Part shown: positions 7,576-15,395 of the stretch, piece after piece
Layout: each line of letters starts with the position of its first letter
How positions within the stretch are numbered: position 1 is the stretch's first letter
DNA from: an uncultured Roseburia sp.
GTDB taxonomy: Bacteria > Bacillota > Clostridia > Lachnospirales > Lachnospiraceae
Reading direction: 5' to 3'
Assembly (NCBI GenBank): GCA_934317215.1
Contig: CAKREH010000035.1
Coordinates: 1-33,152, forward strand
DNA length: 33,152 nucleotides
Notes under the pieces: model-generated
Seen by the model: the letters and a program-made list of their open reading frames with translations, nothing else
The model's database searches: none
Told to the model about the DNA's origin: nothing
Translations under genes and position numbers: made by a program

Positions 7576-8550
7576 CTATTCATAATTTTTGACATTGGAA
7601 CTGTCTACTTTTTCAAATGGTACCCAGACATATAAACCATCTTCCGCAGCACCATCTAAGGTCGTCACATCTTTTCCGGTTGCAAGTGCGATTGCCGCAT
7701 AGACAGCGCTTTTACCCTGCCCAACTGCGGACTGGTATACGGTAAAGTCCATCTTTCCATCTTCAATCGCTTTGCATCCATCTGCAGTAGCATCAATTCC
7801 AAGTACCGTAACATCACTAATTCCAGCTGCGTCACAGGCATCAATGATACCAAGTGCCATGGAGTCATTGTTGCAGACTGCAACATCAGCTTTCTGTCCC
7901 GTCTTTAAAAATACATCAAACATCTCATGTGCACGGTCCTGTTCCCAGTCAGCGTTATCTTCAAATACATAGTTGATCTTTTTCCCTGATGCATTTAACG
8001 TATCCTTCAAAGACTCAGATCTTCCTTTCGTCGCGGAATGTTTTTTCGGCCCTTTTAACAGCACCACGTTGATCTCGTCCGCAGAAGCAAATTTATCTAA
8101 AATATACTCTGCCTGATACTGTCCTGCCACATATTCATCCGATCCGACATAAATATATTTTCCAGCCTGAAGCCTGGATTCATTCGGACAGCTGTTAAAA
8201 AATACGATTGGTATATCACCTGCAAGCGCTTCTAATTCGAGTGCCGTATCAGCATCAACCGGTCCGCATAAAATCACATCATAATTCTCACTAACCGCCT
8301 TTTTGATGTGTTCCACCTGATTTTCAATGGAATTGTCCGCATCAAGCACATCCAACTGTGCCCCACACTCTTCCGCAGTCTGCTGCGCCTGCGCCACAAG
8401 TACATTTCGGAAGGTATCCGCCTGTGATAACGACAGCAGCATTTTTAAACCTTTTCCATCAGCTGCGCCTGTCTGTGTATTTCCACCACATCCAGCAAGG
8501 CATCCTACGAGCAATGCCAGACACATGATAGTACTTATTAATTTCTTCAT
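7576..8550 (-). CDS. Periplasmic-binding-protein-like lipoprotein (sugar-type)
   Basis: 324 residues. A lipoprotein signal peptide with lipobox LAGC (18-21, Cys21) anchors it to the outer face of the membrane. The rest is a type I periplasmic binding fold of the ribose/galactose or autoinducer-2 kind: DAD followed by an N-terminal lobe helix, VILCGPVDADTA near 93-104, CNNDSMALGIIDA near 224-236, and VLGIDATADG near 244-253. No ABC permease or ATPase gene adjoins it. Its only close upstream partner is the chemoreceptor gene, 15 bases away, so it may present a ligand to that receptor rather than to a transporter. The ligand is unknown. GAGGAG lies 7 bases before the ATG. Confidence 0.88.
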   Translation of the reverse strand: MKKLISTIMCLALLVGCLAGCGGNTQTGAADGKGLKMLLSLSQADTFRNVLVAQAQQTAEECGAQLDVLDADNSIENQVEHIKKAVSENYDVILCGPVDADTALELEALAGDIPIVFFNSCPNESRLQAGKYIYVGSDEYVAGQYQAEYILDKFASADEINVVLLKGPKKHSATKGRSESLKDTLNASGKKINYVFEDNADWEQDRAHEMFDVFLKTGQKADVAVCNNDSMALGIIDACDAAGISDVTVLGIDATADGCKAIEDGKMDFTVYQSAVGQGKSAVYAAIALATGKDVTTLDGAAEDGLYVWVPFEKVDSSNVKNYE

Positions 8551-8565
8551 CGCACGATCTCCTCT

Positions 8566-10548
8566 CTATATCCGGAACTGTTTTACCTGATCTGCAAGCT
8601 GATCTGCAGAAACAGCAAGATTATCTGCTTCCTGTTCTACCTGGTCACTGTTCTTTGAGATATTCTTTGCCTGCTGTAACATGGATTCTGATGTTGCAAG
8701 GATCTCATCGGAACTTGCCGCCTGTTCTTCCGAAATAGCTGCAACATTCGTAGCAACCTGATCTACCTGATTGATCTTATCAACCACATTGCCGATCAGT
8801 GTGCTTGTCTCCTGGATATTCTTAAAAATCGTATCAAATGTATCAACTGCTGTATGGATCAGCTCTGCACTGCCGGAAATATCCTGTGCACTGTTTCCTG
8901 CCTGTCTGACGGCATCTTCTACCAGATTGTTGATTTCAGTGATCAGCTCTGTGATATGTGCTACCGAATCCGCACTATTCTTTGCAAGTGTACCAATCTC
9001 AGCTGCAACAACTGCAAATCCTCTTCCTGCTTCGCCTGCGCGTGCAGCCTCAATCGATGCATTTAAAGATAACAGGTTCGTCTCGTCAGCAATATCGCCA
9101 ATCAGTTTGATGATCTGCACGATCTCGCCGGAAGCTGTTCCTACCTTATTAACGGCTTCCTCTAAATTATGGATGGATACTTCAATATCAGAAAGTGCCT
9201 TGCCGACACGCTCCATATCTTTTCTGCCTTTTTCAGAAACAGCAACTGTCTCCTGCATCCTGCTCTCGACAATGTCACTGTCACTCTTTGTATCTGCTGC
9301 CACACCTGCAAGCTGTGTCGCATTCTGTGCAATCTCATTTACAGATACCGATAACTGGTCGACCGTTGCATTCAGCTCGCTCATCGACTGTGACTGGATT
9401 CCCGCTGCAGAACTCATCTCACCGGAAACACCCTTACTTGAATCGGCCTGATTCTTCAACTTGCCGGAAACACTTCCCATTTCGGAGATCATCTGTTTCA
9501 TGGAAGCAATAAATTTCTCCACACTTTGGCTCATGGCTGCGATCTCATCATTGCCTTTTGTCTTAATAGAAACCGTGAAATCACCGGTAGTCATCGCTGT
9601 GATCACTCTTGTCATTTCCTTGACAGGTTTGATTACAACATGCGTTACACGTTCGATCAGTACACAGAGCAATGCAATGCAGATCACACTGATTACGATC
9701 ATAATATTACGAAGCTGTGTCAGATCCGAAAGTACAATGCTGGTCGGAATATACGATATCAAAAGCCAGTTGGTTCCGTCTACTTCCTGAAATACCGTCA
9801 TATTTCCATCAAGTGTAGTAAAATTATAGTCTTTCTCTGCAGCTTTCTCTGCCGTAAGCTGGTAAAAATGACTCTGTCCCTCTGCCCCAAGTGTCTGGGA
9901 AATAAGAGATGAATCACGGTTTGCCAGGATCACACCGCTGGTTTTATCAACCAGAAATGCTTCCGCATCATTCATTTCAATAAAAGAGTTTACGATAATT
10001 GCAATACGGTCTAATGTCATATCTGCTGAAATAACACGCACTTTATCAGATCCGTCATTTAAAATGCCAGAAGCACTGATCACGTCCACACCATCTGCAT
10101 TCTGATAGGCAGAACCGACTGCCATATTGACTCTGGAAAGACCTTCTTTATACCATGTACTGTTTGTTACATCTGATTCCTTTTTTGTTGATTCCGATGC
10201 CGTTATGAGCTGTCCTGTGGAATCTGCCACATAAAGCCCCTCCGGATAATTACTGTTATAGCCATAATAACCATCCAGTATTGTCTTTAACTCAGCATCA
10301 TCCGGCTTTAAATTCTCAATTGTCGTCTTTGCCATCTGAAATGACGCAAGGTTTTCATTCAACCATGCTTCTATCTGGGATGCCTGGTTTTCTACCGAAG
10401 ACTGCAGTAACTTCTGGGAATATTTTTTGATCGTCCCTGCAGATATCTGATAAGCAACCACAACAAGTACCACAACGATCGCAATTACGACTGGTATGAT
10501 CACACCAAGTAACTTTGCCTTAATCGACACAGTTTTTTGTTTTTTCAT
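8566..10548 (-). CDS. Methyl-accepting chemotaxis protein with dCache sensor
   Basis: 660 residues. Order: a membrane helix (~13-33), an extracytoplasmic double-Cache-type domain (~36-280), a second membrane helix (~285-305), HAMP (~306-360), then a long coiled-coil signalling domain. The hairpin tip (EAARAGEAGRGFAVVAAEI) that contacts CheA and CheW is near residue 500. In the sensor, WY, a Tyr 15 residues later, and a downstream Asp match positions of the amino-acid-binding Cache motif as I remember it. The Arg two residues before WY is Ser here, so an amino-acid ligand is doubtful. The gene is expressed from a strong promoter and followed by the binding protein. It implies a motile cell. 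Confidence 0.95.
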   Translation of the reverse strand: MKKQKTVSIKAKLLGVIIPVVIAIVVVLVVVAYQISAGTIKKYSQKLLQSSVENQASQIEAWLNENLASFQMAKTTIENLKPDDAELKTILDGYYGYNSNYPEGLYVADSTGQLITASESTKKESDVTNSTWYKEGLSRVNMAVGSAYQNADGVDVISASGILNDGSDKVRVISADMTLDRIAIIVNSFIEMNDAEAFLVDKTSGVILANRDSSLISQTLGAEGQSHFYQLTAEKAAEKDYNFTTLDGNMTVFQEVDGTNWLLISYIPTSIVLSDLTQLRNIMIVISVICIALLCVLIERVTHVVIKPVKEMTRVITAMTTGDFTVSIKTKGNDEIAAMSQSVEKFIASMKQMISEMGSVSGKLKNQADSSKGVSGEMSSAAGIQSQSMSELNATVDQLSVSVNEIAQNATQLAGVAADTKSDSDIVESRMQETVAVSEKGRKDMERVGKALSDIEVSIHNLEEAVNKVGTASGEIVQIIKLIGDIADETNLLSLNASIEAARAGEAGRGFAVVAAEIGTLAKNSADSVAHITELITEINNLVEDAVRQAGNSAQDISGSAELIHTAVDTFDTIFKNIQETSTLIGNVVDKINQVDQVATNVAAISEEQAASSDEILATSESMLQQAKNISKNSDQVEQEADNLAVSADQLADQVKQFRI

Positions 10549-10586
10549 AAGCTGCCCTCTCTTTTTACATAAAATTTACAACATAA

Positions 10587-10615
10587 ATTATAAAGTCAAC
10601 GTCGTTTTTCGTCAA
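10587..10615 (-). promoter_or_regulatory. Promoter of the chemoreceptor operon
   Basis: Minus strand TTGACG (10610-10615), exact 17-bp spacer, TATAAT (10587-10592), about 40 bases before the mcp start. This is a sigma-A-type promoter rather than the flagellar sigma-28 type. Confidence 0.75.
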
Positions 10616-10725
10616 TATGTATCACAACAATATACACTACGGCGCATAGCCTGAGTTACTGTATCATACGGCATTTTCAGTTCAGAAAATGTCTGCCTGT
10701 AAGCAGCAGCATTGTATACATGTAT

Positions 10726-10778
10726 TTTTCAAGAAATCGTATGATCTTTCTTGAAAATGAGACCTGCTGTGTTATAAT
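10726..10778 (+). promoter_or_regulatory. asnA promoter with overlapping operator-like palindrome
   Basis: TTGAAA (10751-10756), 16-bp spacer and TATAAT (10773-10778) form a good promoter. An 11-bp perfect inverted repeat, TTTTCAAGAAA at 10726-10736 and TTTCTTGAAAA at 10747-10757 with a 10-base centre, covers the -35 box. Its placement is what one expects of a dimeric regulator's site. The regulator is not identifiable here. Confidence 0.6.
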
Positions 10779-10784
10779 AAAATA

Positions 10785-10859
10785 GTGTGCCATTTTCTTT
10801 TTCATACATATATCAGGCACACGGGATTGGTATCATGCCGCTGCATGCGGTTTATACCA
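10785..10859 (+). other. Structured 5' leader of asnA
   Basis: Between the -10 box and the gene, GTGTGCC (10785-10791) pairs perfectly with GGCACAC (10816-10822). TGGTAT (10828-10833) pairs with ATACCA (10854-10859), enclosing CCGC/GCGG (10838-10841 and 10847-10850). The second hairpin ends just before the AGAGGAG ribosome binding site. I see no T-box or other known riboswitch signature and no intrinsic terminator here. The role could be mRNA stability or translational control. Confidence 0.45.
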
Positions 10860-10875
10860 GAGAGGAGAACCTTAG

Positions 10876-11886
10876 ATGGAACATTTAATCATTCCAAAAG
10901 ATTATCATTCAGAATTAAATCTGCACGATACACAGATTGCAATCAAAACAGTAAAAGATTTTTTCCAGAACCTGCTTGCACTTCGTCTGAATCTGTCCCG
11001 TGTTTCAGCACCGCTTTTTGTTGATCCGTTATCCGGTCTCAATGACAACTTAAACGGTATTGAACGTCCGGTTACTTTCGATATCAAAGAGCAGAACGGG
11101 AAAGAGGCAGAAGTTGTACAGTCTCTCGCAAAATGGAAACGCTACGCTTTAAAGAAATACGGTTTCGACTACGGTGAAGGTCTGTATACCGATATGAATG
11201 CGATCCGCAGAGATGAAGACACTGATAACATCCACTCTATTTTCGTAGACCAGTGGGACTGGGAAAAAATCATCCATAAAGAGGATCGTAATATCGAGAC
11301 ATTAAAAGAAACAGTTACCACTGTTTATAACTGCCTGCGCAAGACAGAAAAATATATGGCGATCCAGTACGATTATATAGAAGAGATTCTTCCACATGAT
11401 ATCTTCTTTATCACGACTCAGGAATTGGAAGAAATGTTCCCTGACAATACACCAAAGGAACGTGAATATTATATTACAAAAACCAAGGGTGCCGTATGTA
11501 TCATGAAGATCGGCGATACTTTGGAAAACGGAGAGCCTCACGACGGACGTGCTCCGGATTACGATGACTGGTCCCTAAACGCAGATATCGTTGTTTACTA
11601 TCCGGTACTCGACATCGCACTTGAGATTTCCTCCATGGGTGTCCGGGTTGACAAGAAAGCGCTTCTCTCCCAGCTCAAAAAAGCAGGCTGTGAAGAACGT
11701 GCAAAACTTCCTTTCCAGAAAGCAATCATCAACGAAGAGCTTCCTTATACAATCGGTGGTGGAATCGGACAGTCCCGTATCTGTATGTTCTTCCTTCGCA
11801 AGGCTCATATCGGAGAGGTACAGTCTTCCCTGTGGCCGGAAGCTATCACAAAAGAATGTGAAAAGAACGGTATTCAGCTTTTGTAA
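10876..11886 (+). CDS. asnA: Aspartate-ammonia ligase (asparagine synthetase A)
   Basis: 336 residues, normal for AsnA. It makes asparagine from aspartate, ammonia and ATP, and it is related to class II aspartyl-tRNA synthetases. Recognisable segments are ALRLNLSRVSAPLFVD near 35-50, EVVQSLAKWKRYAL near 79-92, DMNAIRRDED near 106-115, HSIFVDQWDWE near 120-130, and the C-terminal IGGGIGQSRICMF (about 296-308), which is the class II motif 3-like ATP site. AGAGGAGA precedes the ATG. It is a single-gene unit between its own promoter and a strong terminator. An ammonia-dependent enzyme is consistent with an ammonia-rich gut habitat, which is inference. Confidence 0.96.
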   Translation: MEHLIIPKDYHSELNLHDTQIAIKTVKDFFQNLLALRLNLSRVSAPLFVDPLSGLNDNLNGIERPVTFDIKEQNGKEAEVVQSLAKWKRYALKKYGFDYGEGLYTDMNAIRRDEDTDNIHSIFVDQWDWEKIIHKEDRNIETLKETVTTVYNCLRKTEKYMAIQYDYIEEILPHDIFFITTQELEEMFPDNTPKEREYYITKTKGAVCIMKIGDTLENGEPHDGRAPDYDDWSLNADIVVYYPVLDIALEISSMGVRVDKKALLSQLKKAGCEERAKLPFQKAIINEELPYTIGGGIGQSRICMFFLRKAHIGEVQSSLWPEAITKECEKNGIQLL

Positions 11887-11940
11887 CAGGAACGGGCACA
11901 TGCCCCGCAGATATCCTGTCATCAGCACCGCTCGGAGGGC

Positions 11941-11980
11941 TTTTTCATTCATAGGACGTAATTTCCTATGAATGAAAAAA
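11941..11980. repeat. Palindromic repeat copy 1
   Basis: A 16-bp perfect stem (11941-11956 with 11964-11979) around a 7-base loop. It sits at the tail-to-tail junction of asnA and aguB and could end transcripts on either strand. Bases 11944-11980 match 24531-24567 at 33 of 37 positions, so this is a dispersed element and not just a local terminator. Confidence 0.7.
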
Positions 11981-12051
11981 CAGATATGTTTCAAATGTCA
12001 GCAATGAGCTTTTCCTGCTCCATGCTGACAAAAACATACCTGTTTTTTTTT
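11981..12051 (+). terminator. Intrinsic terminator of asnA
   Basis: A long hairpin: CAG-a-TATGTTT (11981-11991) pairs with AAACATA-c-CTG (12032-12042). Inside it TGTCAGCA (11996-12003) pairs with TGCTGACA (12023-12030), and GAGC with GCTC further in. Nine T residues follow (12043-12051). Strong plus-strand terminator. It lies just past the end of aguB on the other strand. Confidence 0.85.
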
Positions 12052-12935
12052 CACTTGTTTTCTCCTGCTATGATTCCGTAATATTCCGGTCTTCTGTCAC
12101 GGAATAATCCCCACTCCAGTCTTTTTGCCCGAAGTTCATCCAGTTCATAAGTCTGGCTTAGGATTTCTTCTTTATCTCTGGAAGCACTTAAGATCACCTC
12201 TCCTGTTTCATCCGTCAGAAATGAAGAACCATAAAATTCCAGTGCCGATTCCTGTCCGCCATTTTCCGCACATGGCTGCACTTCTTCCCTGCCGATCCGG
12301 TTTGCGGCAATGACAGGCATCAGATTTGCAGCCGCATGTCCCTGCATGCAGCGTCTCCAGTGCGGCATGCTGTCACATTCTAAGATTGGCTCAGAACCGA
12401 TCGCTGTCGGGTAAAACAACAATTCTGCACCGAGCAGTGCCATCGCACGCGCTGTCTCCGGAAACCACTGATCCCAGCAGATTCCAATCCCGATGCAGCC
12501 ATATCTTGTATCAAACACTTTAAATCCGGTATCTCCCGGTGTAAAATAAAATTTTTCCTGATAATAATGATCATCCGGGATGTGGGTTTTCCGATACACG
12601 CCGAGGATCGTTCCATCTGCATCAATACATGCGATCGAATTGTAAAGGTTATTGACATCCCGCTCATAAAAGCTGACTGGAATCACCACGCCCAATTCTT
12701 TTGCAAGACGCACCCCCATTGCCACAGCTTCACTCTCCTCCACAGTTCCTGCATAGCTGTAAAAATCATATCTGCGCTGCTGGCAGAAATATTCTCTTTC
12801 AAAAAGTTCCGGCAATAAAATGATATTTGCGCCTTCCGCGGCTGCTTTGCGGATCATTTCTTCTGCTTTTTGTAAATTTTTCTTGTGCTCCGGCTCGCAT
12901 TTCATCTGAATTGCGGCTGCTTTCACCTGTCTCAT
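12051..12935 (-). CDS. aguB: N-carbamoylputrescine amidase
   Basis: 294 residues. It is a nitrilase-superfamily enzyme that hydrolyses N-carbamoylputrescine to putrescine, carbon dioxide and ammonia. The catalytic triad is visible as Glu43 (LLPELFE), Lys116 (YRKTHIPD) and Cys153 (GICWDQWFPE). The surrounding PDDHYYQEKFYFTPGDTGF segment and the C-terminal LFRDRRPEYYG segment are typical of AguB. Length is normal. It is the last gene of the polyamine operon, 44 bases after aguA, and pairs functionally with it. A route in which it acts on a carbamoylated aminopropyl derivative cannot be excluded from sequence. Confidence 0.95.
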   Translation of the reverse strand: MRQVKAAAIQMKCEPEHKKNLQKAEEMIRKAAAEGANIILLPELFEREYFCQQRRYDFYSYAGTVEESEAVAMGVRLAKELGVVIPVSFYERDVNNLYNSIACIDADGTILGVYRKTHIPDDHYYQEKFYFTPGDTGFKVFDTRYGCIGIGICWDQWFPETARAMALLGAELLFYPTAIGSEPILECDSMPHWRRCMQGHAAANLMPVIAANRIGREEVQPCAENGGQESALEFYGSSFLTDETGEVILSASRDKEEILSQTYELDELRAKRLEWGLFRDRRPEYYGIIAGENK

Positions 12936-12979
12936 GCGTGTATCCTTTCTATTCTTTTTATTTTTGCACAGTGAATTCC

Positions 12980-14203
12980 CTACAGAGGAATTTGCTGTGT
13001 AATACAGTGGATGTTTCCACCGCCTGTCAGTATGTCTCTTGCGTATACCGGTATGATTTTTCTGTCCGGGCAGAGTTTTGCCATGATCTGCTGTGCGCGT
13101 CGGTCGCTTTCTTCATTTTCTCCACCAAATGCAGGCATGACTACCGCATTGTTGGAAAAATAAAAGTTTACATAGGAGGCGGCGAGACGTTCTCCCTCTT
13201 CCCTGACATCTTCACCCTCCTCAAATTCATAGCCTTCAAGTTCTTCTTTCGTGATACATACCGGAACATCTGGGATTGGGAGCTTGTGGATGATCAGCTT
13301 TCTGCCCTTCGCGTCCCGCACCGAACTTAGATAATCAAAACCCGCTTTCGACATCGCATACTGCGGATCATTCTGGTTATCGGTCCATGCAAGCACAACT
13401 TCACCCGGTCTTAAAAATGCGCAGACATTGTCCACATGTTCGTTGGTCTCATCCTGATAGATTCCGTGCGGTAGCCACAAAACTTTTTTTACACCGAGAT
13501 AACATTTCAACCGTTCCTCAATCTGCTCCTTTGTAAGCGATGGGTTTCTTCCCCCGCTGAGCAGACAGGACTCTGTGACAAGCAATGTTCCCTCCCCGTC
13601 GCTGTGGATAGAACCGCCCTCTAACACAAACGGTTCGGCATCATAACAGCCAAACTCAAATTTCCTGCAGAAATTCCATGCAAACGCATTGTCTTTTTCA
13701 TAAGAAGCATATAGTCCATCCACTTCACCGCCCCAGGCATTAAAAGACCAGTTCACACCGCGCACCTGTGAGTTTTTTACATCATCACCTGTCTGCACCG
13801 TCCCTTTTCCTGCTGCTGTCAGGTCTGAAATTTTTCCACCCATTCTATTTACCAGAAAGGTCGGCGCAACATCCCGCGCCCAGGAATCATCGGTCTCCAT
13901 CTCAAAGACAACCACCGGATGTAAGTTCTCTTCTTTTTTCAGACTTTCCGCAAATGCTTTTGCATGGTCAATCCCCTTTTTTCCGGCAGCGATATACACT
14001 GTCTCACCCACGGCGATTGCACGGATCACAGCGGAAAACGCTGCTTCTGCTTCCCTCGCGCCATTTCTCCAGGAACCGGGACGCTCCGGCCAGATCATGA
14101 TACATCCCTGATGCTGTTCAAACTCACCCGGCATGAAAAATCCGTCCTGTACAGGTGTTGTATCTTCTATCATCTCAGGACAGTCTGCCTTTGAAATCTT
14201 CAT
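12980..14203 (-). CDS. aguA: Agmatine deiminase
   Basis: 407 residues from ATG 14203, which has AAAGGAG seven bases upstream; a TTG two codons earlier is too close to that site. It hydrolyses agmatine to N-carbamoylputrescine and ammonia. Family marks are MPGEFEQHQGCIMIWPERPGSWRNGA near residues 24-49, the DDSWARD.APTFLVN segment near 105-119, the LEGGSIHSDGEGT segment near 193-205, and the C-terminal GGGNIHCITQQ with catalytic Cys400. Its start overlaps the nspC end by 29 bp, which suggests coupled translation. Together with SpeA and AguB it completes arginine to putrescine. Confidence 0.96.
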   Translation of the reverse strand: MKISKADCPEMIEDTTPVQDGFFMPGEFEQHQGCIMIWPERPGSWRNGAREAEAAFSAVIRAIAVGETVYIAAGKKGIDHAKAFAESLKKEENLHPVVVFEMETDDSWARDVAPTFLVNRMGGKISDLTAAGKGTVQTGDDVKNSQVRGVNWSFNAWGGEVDGLYASYEKDNAFAWNFCRKFEFGCYDAEPFVLEGGSIHSDGEGTLLVTESCLLSGGRNPSLTKEQIEERLKCYLGVKKVLWLPHGIYQDETNEHVDNVCAFLRPGEVVLAWTDNQNDPQYAMSKAGFDYLSSVRDAKGRKLIIHKLPIPDVPVCITKEELEGYEFEEGEDVREEGERLAASYVNFYFSNNAVVMPAFGGENEESDRRAQQIMAKLCPDRKIIPVYARDILTGGGNIHCITQQIPL

Positions 14204-15308
14204 AACCAAACTCCTTTATCATCTCGACATCTCCATCTTCCCGTAAGACTGCAATTCCGGGCAGCGGCATCCCGTTAAATGTATTGTTTTTGACCATGGA
14301 ATAAATCGCCATATCCTCAAAGACCAGACGGTCTCCCACCTGTTTTTTCTGTGCAAAGCTGTAATCACCGATCACATCCCCGGCAAGGCAGGTCATAGAA
14401 GAAAGCCGACAGGTATGAGGCTTTTCGCCCGGCAGATAACCGTCTTTTAGCGGCGGTCTATATGGCATTTCAAGCACATCCGGCATGTGGCATGCCGCCG
14501 ATGCATCCAGAATCAGGATATCCATTCCATTGTGTACGATATCCATAATCTCCGTGACGAGATAGCCCGCATTTAACGCGATCGCCTCACCCGGTTCCAG
14601 GTAGACCCGGACATTATATTTTCGCCTGATCTCACGGATTAACTTCTTTAGTTCATCCAACTGATAGTCTGCTCTTGTAATATGATGACCGCCGCCTAAA
14701 TTCAGCCATTTTACCTGTTTTAAATAACTGCCAAACTTCTCCTCAAACGCATGCCAGGTTGTGATCAGATCATCCGCATTCTGCTCGCAGAGTGTATGAA
14801 AATGTAATCCTTCGATTCCCTCCGGCAGTTGATCCGGAAATTCACTTTTGACCACACCAAGCCTTGATCCCGGTCCGCATGGATCATAAATCTCATGCCC
14901 TTCCTGTGTGGAGCACTCCGGGTTCACGCGGATCCCGGCACTTGCAGTGCACTCCTGCCGCAAAAAATAGTGCTGATACTTTTCATACTGCGCAAAGGAA
15001 TTAAAAATAACGTGATCGCAGATCTGCACCAGTTCTTCCATATCTTTTTCCTTATAAGCCGGTGCAAATACATGATTTTCCTTTCCCATCTCCTCTTTTC
15101 CAAGACGCGCCTCAAAAATTCCGCTCGCCGTCGTTCCGCTGATATACTGCCCGATCAGCGGATACAGTGAAAACATGGAAAATGCCTTCTGCGCCAGAAG
15201 TACATGGCAGCCGGTTTCCTGCTCCAAATTCTGCAATATTTTCAAATTTTGTTTTAACTTCTTTTCATCTACCACATAACACGGGGTAGGAATCTCCTGC
15301 CATTTCAT
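14175..15308 (-). CDS. nspC: Carboxynorspermidine/carboxyspermidine decarboxylase
   Basis: 377 residues. It is a PLP-dependent alanine-racemase-fold decarboxylase. The PLP lysine is Lys41 in LLAQKAFS. GLHFHTLCEQ (near 182), LNLGGGHHITRADY (near 214-227), LEPGEAIALNAGYLV (near 246-260) and the C-terminal SSMTCLAGDVIGDY segment with its active-site Cys are typical of NspC, not of diaminopimelate decarboxylase. It decarboxylates carboxyspermidine to spermidine, or carboxynorspermidine to norspermidine, depending on the diamine used. ATG 15308 follows GGAGA; a frame 12 codons longer lacks a ribosome binding site. It lies 87 bases after the dehydrogenase and overlaps aguA. Confidence 0.94.
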   Translation of the reverse strand: MKWQEIPTPCYVVDEKKLKQNLKILQNLEQETGCHVLLAQKAFSMFSLYPLIGQYISGTTASGIFEARLGKEEMGKENHVFAPAYKEKDMEELVQICDHVIFNSFAQYEKYQHYFLRQECTASAGIRVNPECSTQEGHEIYDPCGPGSRLGVVKSEFPDQLPEGIEGLHFHTLCEQNADDLITTWHAFEEKFGSYLKQVKWLNLGGGHHITRADYQLDELKKLIREIRRKYNVRVYLEPGEAIALNAGYLVTEIMDIVHNGMDILILDASAACHMPDVLEMPYRPPLKDGYLPGEKPHTCRLSSMTCLAGDVIGDYSFAQKKQVGDRLVFEDMAIYSMVKNNTFNGMPLPGIAVLREDGDVEMIKEFGYEDFKGRLS

Positions 15309-15395
15309 GATAATTCTCCATTTCTGCAAAAATCCGCTGCGCAAAAGCTGACAAACTTAAAATTTTATCCATCCCGTTTCACACATATTCTTATC

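Noticed and set aside
8771..9451. 226-residue plus-strand open frame opposite the chemoreceptor gene
   Set aside because: Ser/Ala/Thr-rich low-complexity translation that mirrors the heptad-rich coding strand. No ribosome binding site; the minus-strand gene fully explains the region.
10785..10875. T-box for asparagine in front of asnA
   Set aside because: No T-box sequence, no specifier loop arrangement and no terminator/antiterminator pair were seen.
10785..11024. 79-residue frame overlapping the start of asnA
   Set aside because: Different frame over the asnA leader and N terminus, with no ribosome binding site or recognisable product.
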